This document shows, one piece after another, positions 26,614 to 35,622 of a DNA stretch of 62,735 nt. The notes under the pieces are model-generated. The model was not told where the DNA came from, ran no database searches, and saw only the letters and a list, made by a program, of their open reading frames with translations. The stretch is from Bacteroides sp. Marseille-P3684. Lineage in GTDB: Bacteria; Bacteroidota; Bacteroidia; Bacteroidales; Bacteroidaceae. Each line of letters opens with the position of its first letter. Position 1 is the first letter of the stretch. The DNA is taken from contig NZ_LT985808.1 in assembly GCF_900291465.1 (NCBI RefSeq), positions 2,861,803 to 2,924,537 on the forward strand, written 5' to 3'. Both the position numbers and the translations under genes were made by a program.

Positions 26614-28026
26614 ATGAAGAAACTGACATACCTATTCGCCCTCGCCGGACTGCTCGGCATGAGCTCCTGCAACGACTACCTGGACATCGTGCCCAAAGGC
26701 AACAAGATTCCCACCACGCTGGCTGACTATGAGGCATTGTTGCGCAATGAATACACCATCTCACAGACGCCCGTCACCAATGCGCTCTACCTGCTCAACG
26801 ACCAGTACATGACCAAATCCAGTCTGGGCAGCCCGACCCTGAACACTGCCAACTACCTGTGGGACGAGAATGCCGACCGCATCACCCTCAACAACTCGGA
26901 TGAAGGAACGTACTATTTCCTCTATGGCGGTATCTCCTCCTGCAACCTCATCGTCGAGAATGTTCCCACGGCAACCGAGTCCACCGAGGAGGAACGCAAC
27001 GAAGTGATTGCCTATGCCAAGGTCATCCGTGCCTACAACTACTTCGTCCTGGCAAACTACTATGCGGACACCTATGAAACTTCCACGGCAGCCGAGAAGC
27101 TGAGTGTCCCCCTCATCACCAGCGCGAACATCAATGCTCCCTACCGTCAGGTGAGCATTGCCGAAATCTATGACTTCATCCTCAAAGACATACAGGAAGC
27201 CATCGACGGTGGCCTTCCGGCAAAGTCTCCGACGGTGCTCCATCCGAACCTCGGTGCGGCATACGCCCTGCTGGCACGTGTCTACCTCCAGATGGGAAAC
27301 TACTCCGAAGCCCTGCGCCATGCCGACCTCGCCTTGGGACAGAACGATGCCCTCTATGACTGGAACGCCTTCTACGATGCCCACCTGGCAACCATCGAAA
27401 AGGCGGACGACTACACCAACCTGCCCTCCCCGATGGGTTTCGATTACGTAGAGACCTACTACTTCCGCCACGGTATCCGTACCGGCATAGGCAATGAATC
27501 CAACATCCCCATAGAACGAGGCGAACGTTTCGAAGCTGGCGATGCACGCTTCCTCTCACGCTGGAAACGCTACACCACCGGTGACGACACCTACTACCGC
27601 AGCGTCATTAGCGGCTATTTCAACCACGCCGGACTGACCACTGCCGAGGTCTACCTCATCAAGGCGGAATGCCAGGCACGGCTTGCCTCGGGCAACGACT
27701 TCACCGAAGCCATGAACACCCTCAATACCGTCCGTAAGACCCGTATCCGTCCCGACGTGTATCAGCCCGCCCAAGCCTCGACACTCGCCGAAGCCATTGA
27801 CCTCATCCGCCGGACCAAAGACAACGAGCTGATTTTCTCCATCGTTCCTTTTGCCGACGCACGCCGTTTCAACAGCGAAGGCACCTACGCCCGTACGCTG
27901 ACCAAGACCTACGAAGGAAAAACGCTGACCCTTGCTCCCGACTCCCACTTGTGGACCATGCCTTTCCCGGCAGGTGCCCTCAACAACCCGGGCAACGGCA
28001 GCATCCAACAAAATGTAAACAAATAA
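26614..28026 (+). CDS. SusD/RagB nutrient-binding lipoprotein
   Basis: A 470-residue lipoprotein that acts as a lid over the SusC pore and binds the nutrient. The lipobox is MSSC with Cys19. NDYLDIVPKGNKIPTTLADYEALL is the SusD N-terminal signature. Helical TPR-like segments follow, for example HPNLGAAYALLARVYLQMGNY and TAEVYLIKAECQARLASG. The C-terminal region has the usual DNELIFS and LWTMPFP motifs. It lies 19 bases behind susC. Its rather short length suggests a compact ligand site, but that is inference only. Confidence 0.95.
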   Translation: MKKLTYLFALAGLLGMSSCNDYLDIVPKGNKIPTTLADYEALLRNEYTISQTPVTNALYLLNDQYMTKSSLGSPTLNTANYLWDENADRITLNNSDEGTYYFLYGGISSCNLIVENVPTATESTEEERNEVIAYAKVIRAYNYFVLANYYADTYETSTAAEKLSVPLITSANINAPYRQVSIAEIYDFILKDIQEAIDGGLPAKSPTVLHPNLGAAYALLARVYLQMGNYSEALRHADLALGQNDALYDWNAFYDAHLATIEKADDYTNLPSPMGFDYVETYYFRHGIRTGIGNESNIPIERGERFEAGDARFLSRWKRYTTGDDTYYRSVISGYFNHAGLTTAEVYLIKAECQARLASGNDFTEAMNTLNTVRKTRIRPDVYQPAQASTLAEAIDLIRRTKDNELIFSIVPFADARRFNSEGTYARTLTKTYEGKTLTLAPDSHLWTMPFPAGALNNPGNGSIQQNVNK

Positions 28027-28038
28027 GCCCTTACCACC

Positions 28039-29142
28039 ATGATGAAAAAAGAAACTATTCTCCTTGCAGCTGCCGCCTTGCTTGCCGCAGCCTGTTCCTC
28101 CACTCCATCCACTGACGGATATACCTTGACAGGACACATCGAAGGCCTGCCCGACAGTACCCACGTGCAACTCATCCCCGTGAGCCATTACAATGAGAAA
28201 CCACTGACGGACACCGTCATCGTCAACGGAGAATTCACCTTCACGGGCAAGATGGACGAACCGCGTGCCGTCCTCCTGCTGGTGAAAGACGCCTACGGTT
28301 CCCGTCGGCTGATGTTGGAAAACACCGCCATCGAAGTGAGCGGCACCGTTACGGCAACCGACAACAACGGCACCCCGAGCTATGACCTCGACCGTCTGTC
28401 GGTCAGCGGCTCTCCCCTCAGTGCCCGTTATGACTCACTGATGTCCGTACGCGAACAGATGGATGCCCTCTTCAAAGCGAAAACCACGCTCTATAAAGAC
28501 TCCACGATGGAGGCCCGGGCAGCAGCCGACCACAAGTTCTTCGCTACCGTCGACTCCACCTTCCACGCGACAGTCCTGAGCCAGAAGGACTCCTACTGGG
28601 GTCCGCTGTTGATGATTTCGCTCACCAGCTACCTCGACAAAGGACAGCAGGCATGGTATGACGAACTGTCCGACGCCGCCAAGGCATCCTACTACGGACA
28701 GAAGGTGAAAGAAGAGCTCTATCCTGCCGGGAAGGTCGGTTCTGCCGTTGCCGAGTTCACCGTCAAGGACAACGATGGCAAAGAGGTGACCCTCGCCTCC
28801 CTGCGCGAAGGCAAGAAGTACGTCCTCATCGACTTCTGGGCTTCGTGGTGCAACCCCTGCCGCAAGGAAATCCCCAACTTGAAGAACCTCTACAAGCTTT
28901 ATGGCGACAAAGGCTTCCAGATTGTGAGCATCTCCATCGACAAGAAGAAGGCTGAATGGGAGAAGGCGCTCGAAGAAGAGCAACTGCCCTGGCCCAACTT
29001 CCTCGACGAAACAGACGTAGCAGACCTCTACAAGGTACGGTTCGTCCCCACGATGTACCTCATCGACGCTCAAGGTACGCTGGTAGGTGAGAATCTCCGC
29101 GGACAAGCGCTTGCCGACAAGCTGAAAGAGCTGTTCCAGTAA
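28039..29142 (+). CDS. TlpA-like thioredoxin lipoprotein with DUF4369
   Basis: A 367-residue lipoprotein with lipobox AAAC (Cys19). A DUF4369 beta domain spans residues of about 30-125 (YTLTGHIEGLPDSTHVQLIP). A helical linker follows, then an AhpC/TSA-TlpA thioredoxin fold (about 238-367). The redox site WASWCNPC is near residue 270 and the cis-Pro sits in RFVPTMYLID. Such proteins act in the periplasm as thiol-disulfide reductases. Their pairing with SusC/SusD is common in Bacteroidetes, and one role could be keeping substrate or barrel cysteines reduced; that is not proven here. Confidence 0.9.
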   Translation: MMKKETILLAAAALLAAACSSTPSTDGYTLTGHIEGLPDSTHVQLIPVSHYNEKPLTDTVIVNGEFTFTGKMDEPRAVLLLVKDAYGSRRLMLENTAIEVSGTVTATDNNGTPSYDLDRLSVSGSPLSARYDSLMSVREQMDALFKAKTTLYKDSTMEARAAADHKFFATVDSTFHATVLSQKDSYWGPLLMISLTSYLDKGQQAWYDELSDAAKASYYGQKVKEELYPAGKVGSAVAEFTVKDNDGKEVTLASLREGKKYVLIDFWASWCNPCRKEIPNLKNLYKLYGDKGFQIVSISIDKKKAEWEKALEEEQLPWPNFLDETDVADLYKVRFVPTMYLIDAQGTLVGENLRGQALADKLKELFQ

Positions 29143-29230
29143 CATACCAACCGGCCATCAGACTTTGAGCAGTCCGATGACCCGGTTCGGATTGAATCCC
29201 GGTTCCATCACCGGGGGTTGTTTGAACACC

Positions 29231-29276
29231 AAGGCACAGAAGTGCAGAGGAGAAATCCGAAGCTCTTTTGTGCCTT
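29231..29276 (+). terminator. Hairpin behind the SusCD operon
   Basis: AAGGCACA pairs with TGTGCCTT, with further pairing inside (GAAG/CTCTT). It is followed by TCCC, so the T-run is poor. It resembles the hairpin at 30409-30471. The 330-bp gap 29143-29474 otherwise holds only the promoter of the next gene. Confidence 0.5.
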
Positions 29277-29421
29277 TCCCATTCGCCCCGGCGCCCTCCA
29301 GACAGACACCGGCATTCCGGTCTTTCCTCCTCACCCGGTCGTTCCCTGCCCGTTTCCACGTTTTTCCCCTCTTCCCCACAGGTTTCCCTTCCGACACGGC
29401 ACGATTCCAAAAACAATTCCC

Positions 29422-29429
29422 TATCTTTG
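29422..29429 (+). promoter_or_regulatory. Promoter -7 box of coiled-coil gene
   Basis: TATCTTTG, 45 bases before the ATG at 29475. It supports the shorter start, because the longer frame would begin at 29442, close to the transcription start. Confidence 0.6.
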
Positions 29430-29474
29430 CCGCCAGCTTAATTGACAGAACCAAATACACGTAACACAACCATT

Positions 29475-30350
29475 ATGGAAAATAGAAAAGGTCTTATCAT
29501 GGCACTCATCGGAGTGTTGATTGTCGGTCTTGCCATTGTCTCCTTCCTGCTGTTCCGCAGCCATTCCGCCAACCAGGAGATGCAGCAGCTCTTCGAGGTG
29601 GAGAAGGAAGAGATGGAGAACGAATACTCCAACTTCGCCAACCAGTATGACGAACTCCAAATCAAAATCAACAACGACTCCCTCTACCAGAAGCTGGAAC
29701 AGGAGAAGCTCAAGACACAGCGTCTGCTGGAAGAGCTGCGCCAGGTGAAGTCCAGCAATGCCGCTGAAATCATGCGTCTGCGCAAAGAGCTGAAGACCGT
29801 ACGTGCCGTCATGCGCACCTACATCATCCAGATCGACTCGCTCAACCGCATCAACCAGCAGCTGACGTCGGAAAACCAGAGCGTGAAGAAGAAGTACAAC
29901 GAGGCGACCCAGCAGATCAGCAGCCTCTCGGAGGAGAAGAAGACCCTCAATGAGAAGGTGACTCTCGCCTCCCAGCTTGACGCCACCCACATCACCGTGA
30001 CGCCGACCAACAAACGGGGCAAGAAGACAGACCGCATCAAACGCATCACCCGGCTCGACATCAGCTTCACCGTCGTGAAGAACATTACCGCCGAAACGGG
30101 ACAGCGCACCCTCTATGTCCGCATCACCAAGCCGAACCAGGAAGTGCTGACCAAGAGTGCTGCCAACACCTTCCCCTATGAGAACCGCAACATCGCCTAC
30201 TCCATCAAGAAATACATAGAATACACGGGTGAAGAACAGAACGTGACCGTGTACTGGAATGTCGAAGAGTTCCTCCAGGCAGGTACCTACCGGGTGGACA
30301 TCTTCGCCGACGGCAACCTCATCGGTTCGCAAACATTTGACTTGGATTGA
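29475..30350 (+). CDS. Membrane-anchored coiled-coil protein
   Basis: A 291-residue protein with one N-terminal membrane segment (residues of about 6-26, GLIMALIGVLIVGLAIVSFL). A long coiled coil spans about 30-165 (QQLFEVEKEEMENEYSNFAN and similar heptads). A C-terminal beta domain of about 110 residues (RLDISFTVVKNITAETGQRT to GSQTFDLD) looks immunoglobulin- or fibronectin-like. Start chosen at MENRKGL, with the hydrophobic segment right behind it. Homologous proteins in Bacteroidetes are commonly labelled hypothetical or SMC-like. The coiled coil should project the C-terminal domain into the periplasm; the role is unknown. Confidence 0.8.
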   Translation: MENRKGLIMALIGVLIVGLAIVSFLLFRSHSANQEMQQLFEVEKEEMENEYSNFANQYDELQIKINNDSLYQKLEQEKLKTQRLLEELRQVKSSNAAEIMRLRKELKTVRAVMRTYIIQIDSLNRINQQLTSENQSVKKKYNEATQQISSLSEEKKTLNEKVTLASQLDATHITVTPTNKRGKKTDRIKRITRLDISFTVVKNITAETGQRTLYVRITKPNQEVLTKSAANTFPYENRNIAYSIKKYIEYTGEEQNVTVYWNVEEFLQAGTYRVDIFADGNLIGSQTFDLD

Positions 30351-30408
30351 CGGGGCGTTTCCCCGATACCCTCCCCCTCCTGTCTTACCGACGGGAATGA
30401 TACGTACG

Positions 30409-30471
30409 AGGCACGAAGACACGACACGGAACTCCATCCGGACGGAAGTTCCCTCTCGCGTCTTCGTGCCT
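30409..30471 (+). terminator. Long hairpin behind coiled-coil gene
   Basis: The perfect 12-bp arms AGGCACGAAGAC (30409-30420) and GTCTTCGTGCCT (30460-30471) enclose a second stem GGAACT/AAGTTCC. It is followed by TGCTCGTTTATT. It is the likely end of the coiled-coil gene transcript. The arm sequence GGCAC-GAAG recalls the hairpin at 29231-29276, which suggests a repeat family. Confidence 0.55.
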
Positions 30472-30512
30472 TGCTCGTTTATTCCCCACATGGAAAGGAA
30501 GATACCAACGGG

Positions 30513-30571
30513 TGAATAACCCTTTTTAACTTCGGTAACGTTATAAATTCCTAAAGGAGTATGGTTATTCA
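30513..30571 (+). promoter_or_regulatory. Inverted repeat upstream of efflux operon
   Basis: TGAATAACC (30513-30521) and GGTTATTCA (30563-30571) form a perfect 9-bp inverted repeat with 41 bases between. It lies just upstream of a -7-like TTACTTTG (30584-30591) and the tolC-like ATG at 30663. It could be an operator pair for the AraC regulator at the other end of the operon, which is inference. Confidence 0.4.
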
Positions 30572-30662
30572 ATCAATGCAGAGTTACTTTGCACACATCG
30601 TTGCATACGCAATTATTGCCGTGCAAAGAAAACCTCAATCACCTAAATTCAGGATAAGAAAT

Positions 30663-32072
30663 ATGAAGAAACTAATCGGCATCCTTCTGCTGTGTTCCGT
30701 TTGCAGTGCGGCACACAGTCAGACTGTCCTCAGCCTGGACAGTTGCCGGGCAATGGCTCTGCGCAACAACAAAGAGCTGCGCATTGCACGAGAAAAGACA
30801 AAGTCCGCACACTACGAACGCAAGGCGGCATTCACCAACTACCTGCCCAAGCTGTCTGCCACAGGCGCCTACCTGCACAACAACAAGGAGCTCTCCCTCT
30901 TGAGCGACGACCAGAAGACAACCCTCACCAACATGGGGACCGGTCTGGCGACTGCCGTTCCCGCCCTGCAGGCACTGGGCGTGGACCAGCTGCTCAACTC
31001 CCTGGGCAGCACTGTCGTCAACGGATTGCGCACTGACACACGCAATGTCTATGCCGGCGCCGTCACCCTGACGCAGCCTCTCTTCATGGGAGGCAAGATA
31101 CGCGCCTACAACCAGATTACGCGCTACGCCGAACAGCTCTCACGTGCCCAGGAGAATGCCGGCACGCAGGACATCATCCTCAGCACCGACGAAGCCTACT
31201 GGCAGGTGGTCTCACTCGCCAACAAGAAACGGCTTGCCGAAAGCTTCCTGGCACTGGTGAAGCAACTCGACAGCGACGTCGACAAGATGATACGCGAAGG
31301 GGTAGCCACCAAGGCGGACGGACTGTCCGTCAAGGTCAAAGTCAACGAAGCCGAAATGACTCTCACCAAGGTCAACGACGGACTGAGCCTCGCCAGGATG
31401 TTGCTTTGCCAGCTCTGCGGCATCGACGACCTGCACACCCCCATACAGCTGGCTGATGAGACGCTGGAGAACCTGCCCTTGCCGACTTCCGGCACCGACG
31501 CGGACGTGGAGATGGCATTCAGCAACCGTCCGGAACTCATCAGTCTCGAACTCGCCCACAAGATTTACCGGCAGAAGGTGAACGTGGCACGCGCGGAGTT
31601 CCTGCCCAGCGTGGCACTGACGGGCAACTACCTCATCACCAATCCGTCCGTATTCAACAGCTTTGAGAAGAAGTTCCGTGGCATGTGGAACGTCGGTGTG
31701 CTCGTCAGTGTACCCATCTTCCACTGGGGAGAAGGAGTCTACAAGGTGAAGTCCGCCAAGGCACAGGCCGAAGCCGTCCGCTACCAGCTCGACGAAGCCA
31801 AAGAGAAAATCGAGTTGCAGGTGAACCAGTGTGCCTTCAAAATCGACGAGGCGCTCCGCAAGCTGCAGATGACCGAAAAGAACATGGAGAAAGCCGACGA
31901 GAACCTGCGTTATGCCAACCTGGGCTTCAAGGAAGGCGTCATCCCGACCAGCAACGTGCTGGAAGCACAGACAGCCTGGCTCTCCGCCCAATCGGAGAAA
32001 ATCGACGCACAAATCGACGTGAAGCTCACCGATGTCTACCTGAAGAAGGCGCTCGGCAAGCTCGGTCAGTAA
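30663..32072 (+). CDS. TolC family outer-membrane efflux protein
   Basis: A 469-residue outer-membrane channel subunit with signal peptide MKKLIGILLLCSVCSAAHSQ. It has two outer-membrane-efflux halves, each with long helices and a strand pair. Diagnostic segments are LDSCRAMALRNNKELRIARE at the start of half 1, VTLTQPLFMGGKI in the first barrel segment and VGVLVSVPIFHWGEGVYKV in the second. Start chosen at the signal-peptide ATG; the frame is open to 30561, but that part spans the -7 region. It forms the exit duct for the HlyD and ABC-2 proteins encoded behind it. Confidence 0.92.
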   Translation: MKKLIGILLLCSVCSAAHSQTVLSLDSCRAMALRNNKELRIAREKTKSAHYERKAAFTNYLPKLSATGAYLHNNKELSLLSDDQKTTLTNMGTGLATAVPALQALGVDQLLNSLGSTVVNGLRTDTRNVYAGAVTLTQPLFMGGKIRAYNQITRYAEQLSRAQENAGTQDIILSTDEAYWQVVSLANKKRLAESFLALVKQLDSDVDKMIREGVATKADGLSVKVKVNEAEMTLTKVNDGLSLARMLLCQLCGIDDLHTPIQLADETLENLPLPTSGTDADVEMAFSNRPELISLELAHKIYRQKVNVARAEFLPSVALTGNYLITNPSVFNSFEKKFRGMWNVGVLVSVPIFHWGEGVYKVKSAKAQAEAVRYQLDEAKEKIELQVNQCAFKIDEALRKLQMTEKNMEKADENLRYANLGFKEGVIPTSNVLEAQTAWLSAQSEKIDAQIDVKLTDVYLKKALGKLGQ

Positions 32073-32134
32073 ATCCTCCCCAAGAATCAACAAGAACGTA
32101 TAACATCAAAACCATTTTATAAAAGCCTACAACT

Positions 32135-33130
32135 ATGCTTACAGAGAAACAACAGAACAAGAATATCATATTGGCACTCATCACCCTGGTGCTCGTCATC
32201 GGAGTGGTAGCCCTGGTGGGATACCTCACGTTGGGAAGGACCCCGGAAATCATTCAGGGACAGGCTGAAGCCGACGAATACCGTGTATCGAGCAAAGTGC
32301 CGGGACGCATCTTGGAGCTCCGCGTCAAGGAAGGACAGAAGGTGCACAAGGGCGACACCCTTGCCATCCTCGAAGCTCCCGACGTAGCAGCCAAACTGGC
32401 TCAGGCTGAAGCAGCCGAAGCTGCCGCACAGGCACAGCATGAGAAGGCGGAACGCGGCACACGCGCCGAGCAGCTGCAAGCTGCCTACGAGATGTGGCAG
32501 AAGGCGAAGGCTGGACTGGAGATTGCCGAGAAATCCTACAACCGCGTGAACCGCCTCTTCGAAGAGGGCGTGATGTCGGCACAGAAGCGCGACGAGGCCT
32601 ACGCCAACTACAATGCCATGGTAGCCACGGAAAAGGCGGCACGTGCCCAGTATGACATGGCGCGCAACGGCGCACAACGGGAAGACAAGGCGATGGCGGC
32701 TGCCATGGTCGACCGTGCCAAGGGTGCCGTGGCTGAAGTGAACTCCTACATCAACGAGACCGTGCTGATTGCACAGGCTGACGGTGAAGTGACCGAAATA
32801 TTCCCCAAGGTGGGCGAACTCGTGGGGACGGGCGCTCCCATCATGAATGTCACCCTCCTGGATGCCGTATGGGCCACGTTCAACGTCCGCGAGGACCTGC
32901 TGAAGGACTTCCAGATCGGACAGGAAATCACGGCATACGTCCCCGCCCTCGACCAGGAAGTGCACCTCAAGGTGTACTACATGAAGGACCTGGGCAGCTA
33001 TGCGGCATGGAAGGCCACCAAGACGACCGGCCAATTTGACATGAAGACGTTCGAGGTGCGTGCCGAGCCGGCACACCCGCTGCCCGGCCTGCGTCCCGGC
33101 ATGAGCATCATAGTCAAAGGAATCGAGTAA
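32135..33130 (+). CDS. HlyD-family membrane fusion protein
   Basis: A 331-residue periplasmic adaptor with one N-terminal membrane anchor (residues of about 10-32). The first half of a lipoyl/barrel-sandwich domain is SKVPGRILELRVKEGQKVHK GDTLA around residues 55-78. A helical hairpin (about 85-200) carries NRLFEEGVMSAQKRDEAYAN. The second lipoyl half is VLIAQADGEVTEIFPKVGEL, and a beta-barrel follows. It links the inner-membrane ABC-2 permeases to the TolC-like channel. It lies 62 bases after the tolC-like gene. Confidence 0.92.
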   Translation: MLTEKQQNKNIILALITLVLVIGVVALVGYLTLGRTPEIIQGQAEADEYRVSSKVPGRILELRVKEGQKVHKGDTLAILEAPDVAAKLAQAEAAEAAAQAQHEKAERGTRAEQLQAAYEMWQKAKAGLEIAEKSYNRVNRLFEEGVMSAQKRDEAYANYNAMVATEKAARAQYDMARNGAQREDKAMAAAMVDRAKGAVAEVNSYINETVLIAQADGEVTEIFPKVGELVGTGAPIMNVTLLDAVWATFNVREDLLKDFQIGQEITAYVPALDQEVHLKVYYMKDLGSYAAWKATKTTGQFDMKTFEVRAEPAHPLPGLRPGMSIIVKGIE

Positions 33131-33185
33131 GACAATCCGGCTTCCGCAAGTTCAGGCGGAATGCCAGCAAGAAACAACCAGAATC

Positions 33186-34358
33186 ATGCGAATCCTCCTT
33201 CTTCGAATAGAGAGGCTCACCCTGCGGGAGCTCAAGCGGATGACAGCCCGTCCGCTATACCTCTTCTGCATGGTCATCGCCCCCCTGTTCTGTTACCTGT
33301 TCTTCACCACCCTGATGGGTAGCGGACTGCCGACCGGACTGCCGGTGGGCGTGGTCGACATGGACAACACCTCGACCACCCGTACCATCGTGCGCAACCT
33401 GGACGCCTTCCAGCAGACTGCCATCACTGCCCACTACAAAGACGTGACCGAAGCCCGCCAGGCGATGCAGCGCGGCGACATCTACGCATTCTACTACATC
33501 CCCGAAGGCACGACTGAAAAAGCCATCTCGGGCCGTCAGCCCCGCGTGTCGTTCTACACCAACGGCTCCTATCTCATTGCCGGCTCGTTGCTCTACAAGG
33601 ACCTGCTCACCATGACCGAGCTTGCCAATGCGTCCGTGGGACAACAGACGCTGCTGGCAAAAGGCGCCACCGAACGGCAGGCACTGGCGTTCCTGCAACC
33701 CATCCTCATCGACACCCATCCGCTCCACAACCCGTGGCTGAACTATTCCGTCTACCTGTGCAACACCTTGCTGCCCGGCGTGCTGATGCTGCTCATCTTC
33801 ATGGTGACAGTCTACTCCATCGGCTCGGAAGTGAAGGAAGGGACGGCACACGAATGGATGCGGCTGGGGCACAACAACCTCAACCTCGCCTTGGCGGGCA
33901 AGCTGTTTCCGCAGACCCTCATCTTCTTCATCATGGCAGCGGGCTACAACGTCTACCTCTACGGCGTGCTCCACTTCCCGTGCAACAGCGGCATCTTCCC
34001 CATGTTGCTTGCCTCGCTGTTGCTGGTGCTTGCCTCGCAGTCGTTCGGCATCTTCCTCTACGGCTTGTTGCCGACCCTGCGTTTCGCCCTGAGTGCCGCC
34101 TCGCTGTGGGGCGTCATCTCCTTCTCCATCTCGGGCTTCAGCTTCCCGGTGATGGCGATGCACCCGACCCTGCAGGCGCTGAGCAACCTGTTCCCCCTGC
34201 GCCACTACTTCCTCATCTATGTGGACCAGGCGCTCAACGGCTACCCGATGAGCTATGCATGGGTGTCCTACCTCGCCCTGCTCGTGTTCGTGCTGCTGCC
34301 TCTGTTCATCCTGAAGCGGCTCCACAACGCCATCCTCTATTACCGCTACATACCCTAA
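33186..34358 (+). CDS. ABC-2 type permease (efflux), first
   Basis: A 390-residue inner-membrane permease of the ABC-2 group. One N-terminal TM (residues of about 22-42) is followed by a large periplasmic domain (about 45-195, VGVVDMDNTSTTRTIVRNLD) and then five TMs. The TM1-periplasmic domain-five-TM plan matches YhhJ/YbhR-type exporters. No ATP-binding subunit is encoded in the operon, so the ATPase must be elsewhere or the pair works differently. It lies 13 bases before a second permease, consistent with a heterodimer. Confidence 0.88.
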   Translation: MRILLLRIERLTLRELKRMTARPLYLFCMVIAPLFCYLFFTTLMGSGLPTGLPVGVVDMDNTSTTRTIVRNLDAFQQTAITAHYKDVTEARQAMQRGDIYAFYYIPEGTTEKAISGRQPRVSFYTNGSYLIAGSLLYKDLLTMTELANASVGQQTLLAKGATERQALAFLQPILIDTHPLHNPWLNYSVYLCNTLLPGVLMLLIFMVTVYSIGSEVKEGTAHEWMRLGHNNLNLALAGKLFPQTLIFFIMAAGYNVYLYGVLHFPCNSGIFPMLLASLLLVLASQSFGIFLYGLLPTLRFALSAASLWGVISFSISGFSFPVMAMHPTLQALSNLFPLRHYFLIYVDQALNGYPMSYAWVSYLALLVFVLLPLFILKRLHNAILYYRYIP

Positions 34359-34371
34359 ACGAAAAGACATC

Positions 34372-35622
34372 ATGAAACAAAATAACCTACGTACCGTGTT
34401 CAAAGAAGGCTTCCTCGACATCTTCTATGTGTGGGGGATGGAGATGCGCAGTGTCCTCAAGGATGCCGGCGTACTGATATTCTTCGTCCTCGTCCCCCTC
34501 GCCTATCCGCTGGTCTATGCCTTCATCTACACCAATGAGACCGTACGCGAGGTGCCCGTTGTGGCTGTCGATGCGTCCCACTCCTCGCGCAGCCGCGAGT
34601 TTCTCCGTCGGGTGGACGGCACTGCCGATGTGCATATCGTGGGCTATGCCGCCAACCTGGAAGAGGCGAAGCGCATCATGCGTGAGAAAGGTGCATACGG
34701 CAGCATCTACATCCCCGAGGAGTTCAACGACAACCTGATGCGGGGCGAACAGGCATACGTCAGCATCTTCTGCGACATGAGCGGACTGCTCTACTACAAG
34801 GCGTTGCTGAGCTCGTGCACCGAGGTGTCGCTCGACATGAACAAGGACATCCAGGTGCAGCGGCTGGGCAACACGACCGCCCGTCAGGACGAAGTCAGCA
34901 CGCAGCCCATCGAGTACACGTACGTCACCCTGTTCAATCCCCAGAACGGTTTTGCCTCCTTCCTCATCCCTGCCGTGCTGATGCTCATCATCCAGCAGAC
35001 CCTGCTGCTGGGCGTCGGCCTGTCGGTCGGCACCCAACGGGAGGGAAACCGCTTCCGCGAGCTTGTCCCCATCAACCGCCACTACCACGGCACGTTGCGC
35101 ATCGTGCTGGGCAAGGCACTGGTCTACCTGATGATTTACCTGCTGGTCGATGTCTACATCGTCTGTGTCGTGCCGAAGCTGTTCAGCCTCGTGCAGATAC
35201 CCGACGTCGGCACACTGACTGCCTTCATGTTGCCCTACACCCTGGCGTGCATCTTCTTTGCCATGACGGCTTCCATCCTCATCCGCAACCGCGAGACGTG
35301 CATGCTCATCTATGTGTTCACCTCCGTCCCGTTGCTCTTCATCAGCGGAATCTCGTGGCCGGGTGCATCCATCCCGGCATTCTGGAAGGTATTCTCCTGG
35401 ATATTCCCCTCGACCTTCGGCATCAACGGCTTTGTCCACATCAACACCATGGGGGCTACCCTGGGAGAAGTGGCTGCCGAGTATCGTGCCCTCTGGATAC
35501 AGACGGGCGTATACTTCCTCACGACCTGCCTGGTCTACCGGTACCAGATTATCCGCAGCCGCAAGCTGTTGCTGAAGGAACGGGAGAAACAGCTGATGAG
35601 CCAACTGGCAACGGACAATTGA
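34372..35622 (+). CDS. ABC-2 type permease (efflux), second
   Basis: A 416-residue paralogous permease with the same plan: TM1 (residues of about 29-48), a periplasmic domain with VPVVAVDASHSSRSREFLRR and MREKGAYGSIYIPEEFNDNL, then five or six TMs. The final sequence is a charged tail (RSRKLLLKEREKQLMSQLA). It probably pairs with the upstream permease. Its TGA ends at 35622 and the convergent araC-type gene has its stop at 35623-35625, so no spacer or terminator lies between them. Confidence 0.88.
   Translation: MKQNNLRTVFKEGFLDIFYVWGMEMRSVLKDAGVLIFFVLVPLAYPLVYAFIYTNETVREVPVVAVDASHSSRSREFLRRVDGTADVHIVGYAANLEEAKRIMREKGAYGSIYIPEEFNDNLMRGEQAYVSIFCDMSGLLYYKALLSSCTEVSLDMNKDIQVQRLGNTTARQDEVSTQPIEYTYVTLFNPQNGFASFLIPAVLMLIIQQTLLLGVGLSVGTQREGNRFRELVPINRHYHGTLRIVLGKALVYLMIYLLVDVYIVCVVPKLFSLVQIPDVGTLTAFMLPYTLACIFFAMTASILIRNRETCMLIYVFTSVPLLFISGISWPGASIPAFWKVFSWIFPSTFGINGFVHINTMGATLGEVAAEYRALWIQTGVYFLTTCLVYRYQIIRSRKLLLKEREKQLMSQLATDN

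Noticed and set aside
33734-34375. 213-codon plus-strand frame inside the first permease
   Set aside because: It is out of frame with the permease, with arginine/histidine-rich shadow composition.
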